Made by a program: the position numbers and the translations under genes. Below are positions 26,777 to 33,679 of a DNA stretch of 64,000 nucleotides, in pieces. The notes below the pieces were generated by a model. It was given only the letters and a program-made list of their open reading frames with translations. It was not told the DNA's origin and searched no databases. The stretch is from Clostridia bacterium (GTDB lineage: Bacteria > Bacillota > Clostridia > Christensenellales > Aristaeellaceae): assembly GCA_017404985.1 (NCBI GenBank), contig JAFRBK010000002.1, forward strand, positions 1 to 64,000. Direction: 5' to 3'. Each line of letters starts with the position of its first letter. Within the stretch, counting starts at the first letter, position 1.

Positions 26777-28233
26777 TCTTCCACCTCCGATTCCAAAGCA
26801 TTCAATACGGCCCGGGCTTTGTTCAGGCACTCTTCATGCTCTTTTTCCGGAACGGAATCATAAACGATGCCGGCTCCGGACCGGATAAATACTTTGCCGT
26901 TCTTCTTGTAGGCGATGCGGATCGCAATGCAGGTATCCATATTCCCTGTGAAGTCGATATATCCGATCGCTCCGCCATAGATGCCGCGTTTGTTGTTCTC
27001 CAGTTCAGCGATCAGCTGGCAGGCACGGATCTTCGGCGCTCCGGACAGGGTTCCGGCCGGCAGCACCGCCTCGATGGCATCCAGGGCATCCCTGTCCTCC
27101 CGGATTTCCCCGCGGACCGTGGATCCGATATGCATTACATGGGAAAACCGCAGGACTTCATGAAACTTTTCCACCTGCACCGTGCCGAAACGGGAAATCT
27201 TTCCCAGATCATTCCGCCCCAGGTCCACAAGCATATTGTGTTCTGCCAGTTCCTTCTCGTCCTGAAGCAGTTCCTCTTCCAGGTTCCGGTCTTCCTCCGG
27301 TGTTTTTCCCCGCGGCCTGGTTCCGGCCAGCGGGAAAGTGTGCAGCACGCCGTTTTCCAGCTTTACCAGCGTTTCGGGGCTGGCCCCGGCAACCTCCACA
27401 TCTGTGCCGGAAAAGTAAAACATATAAGGGGAAGGGTTCACGGTACGCAGCATCCGGTAAGCATTCAGCAGGCTGCCTTCATAGGGTGCGCTCAGCCGGT
27501 TGGACAGAACGATCTGGAAAACGTCCCCCTCCTTAATGTAGTGTTTTGCCTTCTCCACCATGCCGCAGAATGCTTCCCGGCCGAACAGCGGTTTCATTTC
27601 CCCGGTCAGGCGGCCCGGCTGCTCCTTCGCTTCAGCACCCTCTGTCATCAGCCTTCGGAGTTCGTCCAGCTCCATTTCCGCCCGGTGATAGCCTGCCTCC
27701 CCTTCCTCCAGCCGCACATTGACGATCAGAATAATCTTCTGGCGGAAGTTGTCAAAGGCAATCACCTTGTCAAAAAGCATCAGGTCGACATCCTTGAAAT
27801 GCTCGCTGTCTTCAGTATCGCGCTTCACGGACGGCTCGGAATAGCTCAGGTAATCGTATGAAAAATACCCGGTCAATCCGCCGGTAAAAGGGGGCATTCC
27901 CGGAATCCGGGGGCTTTTATACTCCGAAAGGATCTGGCGAAGCACATCTGACGGATGGTCTGCAGCGAATGTCAGCTCGCCGACACGCATCTCCCCGTTG
28001 GAGCAGGTGATGCTCAGTTTCGGATCAAACCCCAGAAAAGTATAGCGTCCCCAGTTTTCCTGCGCTTCCGCCGATTCCAGCAGAAAGCAATGGGAAGATA
28101 CGTTCTTCAGTTTCCGCACGGCCTGAACGGGCGTGCAGATGTCGGCCAGTAATTCACAGCTGATCGGCACAACCTTGTAAAGCCCCGATTCCCTGTAACG
28201 GGCAAGTTCTTCCAGCCCCGGTGTAATTCTCAT
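26773..28233 (-). CDS. trpE: Anthranilate synthase component I
   Basis: 486 aa from ATG 28233 (GGAGGGGGG upstream). The chorismate-binding domain is clear: QIVLSNRLS, HMLVDLGRNDLGKI, STVRGEIRED, PAGTLSGAPKIRA, and GGAIGYIDFTGNMD. The N-terminal feedback site is recognisable at LLESAEAQENWGRYTFLG, close to the LLES element that binds tryptophan in known enzymes, so feedback inhibition is likely. It is the first gene of the operon, following a T-box leader. Confidence 0.96.
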   Translation of the reverse strand: MRITPGLEELARYRESGLYKVVPISCELLADICTPVQAVRKLKNVSSHCFLLESAEAQENWGRYTFLGFDPKLSITCSNGEMRVGELTFAADHPSDVLRQILSEYKSPRIPGMPPFTGGLTGYFSYDYLSYSEPSVKRDTEDSEHFKDVDLMLFDKVIAFDNFRQKIILIVNVRLEEGEAGYHRAEMELDELRRLMTEGAEAKEQPGRLTGEMKPLFGREAFCGMVEKAKHYIKEGDVFQIVLSNRLSAPYEGSLLNAYRMLRTVNPSPYMFYFSGTDVEVAGASPETLVKLENGVLHTFPLAGTRPRGKTPEEDRNLEEELLQDEKELAEHNMLVDLGRNDLGKISRFGTVQVEKFHEVLRFSHVMHIGSTVRGEIREDRDALDAIEAVLPAGTLSGAPKIRACQLIAELENNKRGIYGGAIGYIDFTGNMDTCIAIRIAYKKNGKVFIRSGAGIVYDSVPEKEHEECLNKARAVLNALESEVEE

Positions 28234-28264
28234 CGTCTGCCCCCCTCCGGCAATCATTCCTGAA

Positions 28265-28535
28265 TAACAAAATCCCCGACAGAATATCTCTGTCAGGGAC
28301 GAATTACATTCGCGGTGCCACCCTGTTTCACGGTTCCCCGTGCGCTCTGCGGGATACATTCATATCCCCGGCAACTGACGTATGCCCCCACGTCGCAGAA
28401 TACTCGGCTTTCGCCTTTGACTGCGCCCTCCGCGGTCCATTTGGCGGTTTGTTTCCTGCCCGGCTTTCACCTTCCCGGGCTCTCTGTGAGGGCATGGCCG
28501 CTTTGATCTCCGCTTCAACGGTTTCCTATGAAGTT
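28265..28535 (-). promoter_or_regulatory. T-box riboswitch (tRNA-Trp) ahead of trpE
   Basis: On the minus strand the leader shows the GGTGAAAGCCGGGC-type Stem I element and the candidate specifier TGG at 28439-28437. The conserved T-box AGGGTGGCACCGCG lies at about 28324-28311. A terminator hairpin (GTCCCTGACAGA ... TCTGTCGGGGAT, then T-rich) lies at 28298-28264. Uncharged tRNA-Trp should pair with the specifier and T-box and allow read-through into trpE. Confidence 0.93.
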
Positions 28536-28541
28536 AGGCGG

Positions 28542-28570
28542 ATTGTACCAACCCGGCATGAAAATGTCAA
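28542..28570 (-). promoter_or_regulatory. Promoter of the trp operon
   Basis: Minus-strand TTGACA (28570-28565) and TACAAT (28547-28542), 17-base spacer, placing transcription start just ahead of the T-box Stem I. Confidence 0.8.
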
Positions 28571-28669
28571 GGCTGGAAATGTTTTTTGATTGTTTTCTCT
28601 CACCCGTCCTGCCGGTCCTGCGCTTTCCCTCTGGCTGTTCGTCGCCTCCGCCACGCCGTCCGAAAACCC

Positions 28670-28828
28670 TCATCCGCAGTACGCTACCGCATCGGCCTGG
28701 AACTGCAGGCCGTCCGGGCCGCCCACATGCGCAAAATTGGTCTGAATGGATTTCCGTGCCGGATACTTCCCGTTGAACCGTTCTTTGATCACTTTTTCCA
28801 TGACCGGAATATTCCAGACATCCCGGAT
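28670..28828 (-). pseudogene. C-terminal remnant of a RidA/YjgF-family protein
   Basis: About 52 codons read IRDVWNIPVMEKVIKERFNG followed by KYPARKSIQTNFAH and FQADAVAYCG. This is the pattern of the last third of RidA-type proteins (YPAR, then the strand ending in an A/D-V-A). It lacks its 5' two thirds; the open frame continues upstream only as antisense of the neighbouring regulator. It meets the divergent regulator fragment exactly at 28827-28828, so a rearrangement breakpoint lies here. The assignment is tentative because only a fragment remains. Confidence 0.5.
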
Positions 28829-29834
28829 GCGGGAAAGGCAGCTGTACCTGTTTCGGGACCAGCCGGCCCGGATTTCCCTGCGCTCTGCCCAGTCCGGCAT
28901 CCGGTTCTATGACGCGGCGGAATCTGAGCAGCTTCTGTCCGGCAGCTTTTTCACCCTGAGCGGGTCGGACGGTGAACTACAGTCGCGCCTGAAGGATTTT
29001 TCCAAGCAGAAAGAGCCCGTCATGATCCTCGGCGAGGAGGGCACCGGACGGGAGCAGGCCGCCCGGGCCATGTACCTGCAGAGTGAACTGAAAAACCATC
29101 CGTTTGTGGTGGTGGACGGCGCCAGAATCAACGACCGGAGTTGGAACTTCCTGACGGAGCACGATGACTCCCCGCTCGGAACGCTCGGGACAACGGTGCT
29201 TTTCCACCACCTGGAGGAGCTTTCGCCCCAGCGGCAGCACACGCTGCTGTCCATGATTGAGGAAAGCAGCCTGGCGAAACGGCTGTGGCTCCTGTTCGCC
29301 TGCGAGGTGATGGACGGGCGCGCGGTGCACGCCTTTACCCGGGAGCTTTCCGCCAGGCTGAACCTGCTGACGGTACAGCTTCCAGCACTGCGGAACCGGC
29401 GGGATGAAATCCCTGCGCTGGCCAGCATCTACCTTTCCAATCTGAACATGGAGCTGGGCAAACAGATTTCCGGATTCGAGCCGGGAACCCTGGACATGCT
29501 GGTCCGGTATGACTGGCCCGGGAACTACGCCCAGTTCAAGCGGGTGCTGCATGAATTGTCCGTGATGACGAACAGCCACTATATTTCCGGAACAGATGCC
29601 GCGGAGGTGCTGAAACAGGAAAGAACCTTCCTCCGGGAAGCCCCGGACAGCCCGGCCTTTTCGCCAGCCGGCATGACGCTGGAGGAGATCACCCGGAACG
29701 CGGTCGAACAGGCGCTGGCCGCCAACCGGGGTAACCAGTCCGAAACCGCACGGAAGCTGGGAATCAGCCGCTCCACCCTTTGGCGGATCCTGAATGACAG
29801 GATGGACAGCAAAAAGAAGGAGAAGAATCTTTAG
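28827..29834 (+). CDS. Degenerate AAA+/Fis-type regulator, N-terminally truncated
   Basis: 335 aa if started at ATG 28827 (no good ribosome site). It has the layout of a bacterial enhancer-binding protein: an AAA+ domain (about 55-230) and a C-terminal Fis helix-turn-helix (NRGNQSETARKLGISRSTLW). The Walker A is GEEGTGRE with R for the catalytic K, and the Walker B position reads TVLFHHLEEL instead of a DE pair. The GAFTGA loop that contacts sigma-54 is absent. It may bind DNA but is unlikely to hydrolyse ATP or activate sigma-54. Loss of the N-terminal sensor and the abutting RidA remnant suggest decay, or a shortened but active repressor. Confidence 0.7.
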   Translation: MRERQLYLFRDQPARISLRSAQSGIRFYDAAESEQLLSGSFFTLSGSDGELQSRLKDFSKQKEPVMILGEEGTGREQAARAMYLQSELKNHPFVVVDGARINDRSWNFLTEHDDSPLGTLGTTVLFHHLEELSPQRQHTLLSMIEESSLAKRLWLLFACEVMDGRAVHAFTRELSARLNLLTVQLPALRNRRDEIPALASIYLSNLNMELGKQISGFEPGTLDMLVRYDWPGNYAQFKRVLHELSVMTNSHYISGTDAAEVLKQERTFLREAPDSPAFSPAGMTLEEITRNAVEQALAANRGNQSETARKLGISRSTLWRILNDRMDSKKKEKNL

Positions 29835-29852
29835 GCCCATCTGTTTATTATC

Positions 29853-29890
29853 CAAAAACAAAAACAGCCTTGCTTCCGAAAAAACAAGGC
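29853..29890 (-). terminator. Rho-independent terminator of the malic enzyme gene
   Basis: GCCTTG (29867-29872) and CAAGGC (29885-29890) form the stem; on the minus strand it is followed by GTTTTTGTTTTTGG. It may also serve the plus-strand regulator ending at 29834. Confidence 0.7.
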
Positions 29891-29897
29891 CGATGCT

Positions 29898-31067
29898 TTA
29901 TAACCGGGCCACACCGCTGTCGCGGGCTGCTTTCGCCACGGCTGCCGCTACAGCAGGTCCGATACGTTTGTCAAAGGCCAGTGGAAGGATATAGTCATTC
30001 CGCAGTTCCTCGTCAGAGACCAAACCAGCCAGCGCATAGGAAGCAGCCTGCTTCATCTCCTCATTGATATCCTTCGCACGCACGTCCAGCGCTCCGCGGA
30101 ACAGGCCGGGGAAACACATCACATTATTGATCTGGTTCGGATGGTCGCTGCGGCCTGTGCCCACCACAGCAGCGCCGGCAGCCAGCGCCTCGTCCGGCTC
30201 AATTTCCGGCACGGGATTGGCCATCGGGAAAATAATCGGGCCTTCCGCCATGGAACGGACCATATCCCGGGTGACGATATGCGGCGCGCTGACGCCAATG
30301 AATACGTCGGCTCCTTTCATTGCGTCCGCGAGTTTGCCGGAGAACTTCTCTGGATTGGTAATCCGGGCCATCTCTTCCTGGGCTGGATTCATCTGTTCAC
30401 CCTCGCACAGGATGCCAAAGCGGTCTACCATCTTCAGATGTTTCACGCCCAGATTCAGCAAGTGTTTGCCAATGGCGATGCCGGCACTGCCGGCGCCGTT
30501 GATGACACACTTTACCTCACCAATTTCTTTTCCGACCACCTTAAGGGCATTCAGCAATGCTGCGGCGACGACCACAGCGGTGCCGTGCTGGTCATCATGG
30601 AACACGGGAATGTCACACAATTGCTTCAGCCGACGTTCAATCTCGAAGCAGCGGGGCGCAGCAATATCTTCCAGGTTGATGCCGCCGAAGCTGCCGGAGA
30701 TCAGGTAAATCGTGCGCACGATCTCGTCTACATCCTTGCTGCGAATGCACAGCGGAAACGCGTCCACATCGCCGAAGGCCTTGAACAGCGCGCACTTTCC
30801 CTCCATCACCGGCATGCCGGCTTCCGGACCGATATCGCCAAGGCCGAGTACGGCCGTGCCGTCTGTGATCACAGCCACCAGGTTATGCCGACGGGTCAGG
30901 GTAAAGGATTTGTCATAGTCTTTCTGAATCTCCAGACAGGGCTGGGCAACACCCGGGGTATACGCCAGAGACAGATCTTCCCTGGTCTTCAGAGTAACAC
31001 GGGAAACGACCTCAATCTTTCCCTGCCATTCGCCATGAAGGCGAAGGGATTCTTCCGCGTAGTTCAA
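29898..31067 (-). CDS. NAD(P)-dependent malic enzyme
   Basis: 389 aa from a TTG start at 31067, chosen because AAGGAAGG lies seven bases upstream; longer versions would run through the promoter. The malic enzyme N-domain has LAYTPGVAQPC (catalytic Tyr), the metal site is in VFHDDQHGTA, and the NAD(P) fold in NGAGSAGIAIGKHL. The short form lacks the phosphotransacetylase tail of MaeB. It converts malate to pyruvate and CO2. Together with the neighbouring AEC carrier and LeuCD-like genes this suggests a dicarboxylate catabolic locus; coenzyme preference is unknown. Confidence 0.92.
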   Translation of the reverse strand: MNYAEESLRLHGEWQGKIEVVSRVTLKTREDLSLAYTPGVAQPCLEIQKDYDKSFTLTRRHNLVAVITDGTAVLGLGDIGPEAGMPVMEGKCALFKAFGDVDAFPLCIRSKDVDEIVRTIYLISGSFGGINLEDIAAPRCFEIERRLKQLCDIPVFHDDQHGTAVVVAAALLNALKVVGKEIGEVKCVINGAGSAGIAIGKHLLNLGVKHLKMVDRFGILCEGEQMNPAQEEMARITNPEKFSGKLADAMKGADVFIGVSAPHIVTRDMVRSMAEGPIIFPMANPVPEIEPDEALAAGAAVVGTGRSDHPNQINNVMCFPGLFRGALDVRAKDINEEMKQAASYALAGLVSDEELRNDYILPLAFDKRIGPAVAAAVAKAARDSGVARL

Positions 31068-31104
31068 AGGGATTCCTTCCTTCTGTAAAGCTTTTGTTAC
31101 CCTT

Positions 31105-31110
31105 ATTATA
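31105..31110 (-). promoter_or_regulatory. -10 box of the malic enzyme gene
   Basis: TATAAT on the minus strand, 37 bases ahead of the TTG start. The -35 region is weak but contains a TCTGG-TTTTTT-CCAGA inverted repeat that could be an operator or the upstream gene's terminator. Confidence 0.5.
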
Positions 31111-31173
31111 ACGGAAAATCTGGAAAAAACCAGACTAAAAACATACAAACATCAATATATTGCTGTAAAAGAG

Positions 31174-31674
31174 CTATTTTCCGAACCGTCCCCGCATGAG
31201 CGGCTTGATTCCTCCGGCCTCCAGGATGTGCATCGCCTGTTCGCCAAGCCTTTCGCACGGAAGGATTTCTCCGGTTTCCGCCACGGTAACGGTTCCTTCG
31301 TCCAGGTCAAGGGTCAGCGTCTGCCCGTTAGCCACATGGCTGCTGATCCCCTTGCAGATCACGGGCAGCAGGCCAAGGTTGACTGCATTCCGAAAAAAGA
31401 TCCGGGCGAAAGAATCAGCCAGAACAGCTTTTGCTCCCATGGCAAGCAGCGCAATCGGCGCATGTTCACGGCTGGAACCGCATCCGAAGTTCCTTCCGGC
31501 AACAACAATGCCTCCCGAAGGAAAGGTATGTGCGATCTCTTTGCTGACCCCTTCCAGGCAGTGGCTGCCGATTTCTTCAGGATCCGTCAGGGCCAGGTAA
31601 CAGCCGGGATAAATCTGGTCCGTGTCAATATTGTCTCCTACGACGATGACTTTTCCGGTCAGTTTCGTTTCCAT
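31174..31674 (-). CDS. 3-isopropylmalate dehydratase-type small subunit (LeuD/DmdB family)
   Basis: 166 aa from ATG 31674 with GGAGG upstream. The swivel-domain motifs are present: GDNIDTDQIYPG, GRNFGCGSSREHAPIAL and FARIFFRNAVNLGL. DTDQIYPGxYL is more typical of the LeuCD-like hydratases acting on other 2-hydroxy diacids (2,3-dimethylmalate, maleate, homoaconitate) than of leucine-pathway LeuD, though I cannot decide. Its large catalytic subunit is represented only by a 3' stub directly upstream, so the small subunit has no partner here unless one is encoded elsewhere. Confidence 0.87.
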   Translation of the reverse strand: METKLTGKVIVVGDNIDTDQIYPGCYLALTDPEEIGSHCLEGVSKEIAHTFPSGGIVVAGRNFGCGSSREHAPIALLAMGAKAVLADSFARIFFRNAVNLGLLPVICKGISSHVANGQTLTLDLDEGTVTVAETGEILPCERLGEQAMHILEAGGIKPLMRGRFGK

Positions 31675-31690
31675 CACGTTGTCCTCCATT

Positions 31691-31829
31691 TTACAGATAA
31701 GGTCTGGGATCGGTGATCTTTCCGTTCAGCATGCTCGCCGCCACGGTTGCGGGAGAGGCCAGGTAGAGGCAGGCTTCCTTTGAACCTATCCAGTCGGGGA
31801 AATTGCAGTTTGTACTGGTAATTTTGCAT
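31691..31829 (-). pseudogene. 3' stub of the large dehydratase subunit (LeuC-like)
   Basis: The last 40-odd codons before the TAA at 31691 read STNCNFPDWIGSKEACLYLA followed by SPATVAASMLNGKITDP. This is the characteristic C-terminus of aconitase-superfamily LeuC/HacA large subunits (usual STNRNF..RMG...VYLASPAVAAA). The preceding 370 or so residues, including the Fe-S cysteines, are missing. Homology stops within about 25 bases of the GntR-type operator, so an internal deletion joined promoter/operator to the gene end. An ATG at 31829 gives a 46-codon frame but has no ribosome site. Confidence 0.8.
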
Positions 31830-31830
31830 T

Positions 31831-31853
31831 GCATATCGTATATCGTATACGAT
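31831..31853. promoter_or_regulatory. GntR-type operator pair (ATCGTATACGAT)
   Basis: GCATATCGTATAT is followed directly by the perfect 12-bp palindrome ATCGTATACGAT (31842-31853). The first unit recurs inverted as GTATACGATATGC at 31991-32003. It lies just downstream of the minus-strand start site, where binding of the divergently encoded GntR protein would block the dehydratase operon. Confidence 0.7.
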
Positions 31854-31865
31854 TTAAGCGAAAAC

Positions 31866-31896
31866 AGCATATCACAAACAAACTCAGCTTTGTCAA
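31866..31896 (-). promoter_or_regulatory. Promoter of the dehydratase (leuC stub-leuD) operon
   Basis: Minus-strand TTGACA (31896-31891) and extended -10 TGATATGCT (TATGCT at 31871-31866), spacer 19. It survives although the large-subunit gene behind it is gone. Confidence 0.55.
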
Positions 31897-31948
31897 CAAA
31901 ATCATGCATTTTTAATTGGATATTATGACGTTTAAGCAAAAACGTCTC

Positions 31949-31977
31949 TTGCAAAGCTGCGCAAAATGCTGTATAGT
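31949..31977 (+). promoter_or_regulatory. Promoter of the GntR regulator gene
   Basis: TTGCAA and TATAGT with a 17-base spacer, 42 bases ahead of the ATG. The operator half-site at 31990-32003 falls in the initial transcribed region, which suggests autoregulation. Confidence 0.7.
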
Positions 31978-31989
31978 TTGTCTCTGAAA

Positions 31990-32003
31990 TGTATACGATA
32001 TGC
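31990..32003. promoter_or_regulatory. Second GntR-type operator (TGTATACGATATGC)
   Basis: Inverted copy of the 31831 unit: GTATACGATATGC is the reverse complement of GCATATCGTATAC. Together the sites flank the divergent promoters at a centre-to-centre distance of about 160 bases. Confidence 0.65.
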
Positions 32004-32018
32004 AAGCGAGGGACCAGA

Positions 32019-32678
32019 ATGGAGCAGTTGTCAATGATGCCTGCACGCGTGCGGATTGCTTCCGAACTGCGAAAGGCGATTTATGCCGGGGAATTCAAAA
32101 GCGGGGACGAACTGAGCCTGACGGAAGTGGCTGAAAAACTGGGGATCAGCCGTACGCCGGTACGGGAGGCTTTCCAGGAGCTGGAAGCCGAGGGCCTGAT
32201 TACCCTCCGGATGAACCGCGGCGCTGTGGTGAACACGATTGACCGGAAATTTATCCGGGATACCTTTGAAATGCGCCGTCTGCTGGAAGCGGAAGCCGTC
32301 ATCCGTGCGGCCAAAAATGGGATGGAAACGGAATCCCTGCTGCAGCGTCTGTATCATCTGCGGGATCATATCGCTGAGGTAAGCCGGAAGGACTACGAAA
32401 AGCTGAACCAGGATATTCATTCCGCAATCTGGGATGCCGCGGACAACCAGCGGCTGCGCAAATACCTGCTGGAGATGTGGAACGGCCCCAGTGTGGCCGG
32501 TTCACCGGAGGAAATCCTGGAGCATTACAGGAATTCCACCTTCGAACATATCTCGATCCTGCAGTTTATCCGGGACGGTATGGCGGCAGAGGCACGCCAG
32601 GCTATGGAGCTTCATATCACCCGCAGCATGGCAAACATGCTGCGCTGCTATCCGGAAACGGAAAAAGAAAAGGAGTGA
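32019..32678 (+). CDS. GntR family regulator (FadR subfamily, FCD domain)
   Basis: 219 aa from ATG 32019 (GAGGG seven bases upstream). The winged helix is at about residues 10-70 with LTEVAEKLGISRTPVREAF and LEAEGLITLRMNRGAVV. The all-helical FCD ligand domain (about 80-210) has metal-type residues such as D in NQDIHSAIW and H in ELHITRSM. These regulators usually repress divergent catabolic genes and release DNA on binding an organic acid. Matching operators flank both divergent promoters here. The neighbouring genes point to a C4-C6 dicarboxylate as inducer, by inference. Confidence 0.92.
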   Translation: MEQLSMMPARVRIASELRKAIYAGEFKSGDELSLTEVAEKLGISRTPVREAFQELEAEGLITLRMNRGAVVNTIDRKFIRDTFEMRRLLEAEAVIRAAKNGMETESLLQRLYHLRDHIAEVSRKDYEKLNQDIHSAIWDAADNQRLRKYLLEMWNGPSVAGSPEEILEHYRNSTFEHISILQFIRDGMAAEARQAMELHITRSMANMLRCYPETEKEKE

Positions 32679-32684
32679 AGACAG

Positions 32685-33632
32685 ATGCTGGATAGTTTCA
32701 TGGTTGCCTTCAACGCGGTGGCGCCTTTCCTGTTTCTGTTGGGAATCGGTTTCGGGGCGGTACGGCTGAAACTGACGGACCGTGCTTTCATGGACAAACT
32801 GAATACCTTCAACTATAAACTCTTTTTTCCGTTTCTCATGTTCAATAACGTTTACAGCGCAAAGCCGGAAAACATGCCCTCTGTGAAGCTTATGGTCACG
32901 GGTGTGCTCTCGGTCAGCCTGCTGGTGGTTCTGCTGGTGATCATCGTTCCGAAAATCGTGAAGGAAAATCCCCGGCGGGGCGTCATCATCCAGGGAATTT
33001 TCCGCAGCAACTTCATTATCTATGGCATTCCACTGACCACCTACGTCTTTGGTACGGAGAAATCTTCTGTCTGTGGCATGATGATTATGATCATGGTGTC
33101 ATTGTTCAATGTCTCAGCGGTGATTGTGCTGGAAATGTTCCGGGAGGGCGGAAAAATCCGGCCGAAACAGCTGGTGCTCGGCGTGGTGAAGAATCCGCTC
33201 CTTCAGGGATGCGTCGTGGGCCTGCTTTTTTATCTGCTTCAGATTCGGTTGCCATCCTTCATCGCATCACCGGTGTCTTCCCTCGCAAGCATGGCCACGA
33301 CCATGGCCTTGGTGGTACTCGGCGCCAACCTTCGGTTTGACGAACTGAAAAAGAACAGCCGCACAGTAACCGCTGTACTGGTTATCCGGCTGCTCCTCCT
33401 GCCCCTGGTGATGGTCACTTTTGCTTATCTGATCGGCCTGCGCGGCGTAGAGCTTTTCCTGATTCTGATGATCTTCGGAACACCGGTGGCGACCTCTTCC
33501 TATCCAATGGCCCAGAACATGGGCGGAGACGGGCAGCTTGCGGGGCAGCTGGTCTTTGTCAGCACCGTCGCTTCCCTCGCAACGATTTTCCTCTTCATTT
33601 TTGCCCTTTCTCAGCTCGGATTGCTGGTTTAA
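32685..33632 (+). CDS. AEC family transporter (auxin-efflux-carrier-type)
   Basis: 315 aa, about ten membrane helices in two five-helix halves. The N-terminal half contains NTFNYKLFFPFLMFNNVY, and crossover glycine/proline stretches are FRSNFIIYGIPLT and FGTPVATSSYPMAQNMGG. Bacterial AEC members carry malate, malonate or related dicarboxylates. It begins six bases after the GntR stop, so they are co-transcribed. With malic enzyme nearby, malate-type uptake or exchange is the simplest reading. Confidence 0.88.
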   Translation: MLDSFMVAFNAVAPFLFLLGIGFGAVRLKLTDRAFMDKLNTFNYKLFFPFLMFNNVYSAKPENMPSVKLMVTGVLSVSLLVVLLVIIVPKIVKENPRRGVIIQGIFRSNFIIYGIPLTTYVFGTEKSSVCGMMIMIMVSLFNVSAVIVLEMFREGGKIRPKQLVLGVVKNPLLQGCVVGLLFYLLQIRLPSFIASPVSSLASMATTMALVVLGANLRFDELKKNSRTVTAVLVIRLLLLPLVMVTFAYLIGLRGVELFLILMIFGTPVATSSYPMAQNMGGDGQLAGQLVFVSTVASLATIFLFIFALSQLGLLV

Positions 33633-33679
33633 TCTGAATTAAACTTGTATATTTCTTATTCGTTACAGTCTCAGTATTC

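Noticed and set aside
31691..32005. A 104-codon minus-strand frame taken as a whole gene
   Set aside because: Only its last 40-odd codons have homology (LeuC-like tail); the rest runs through the operator and promoter region.
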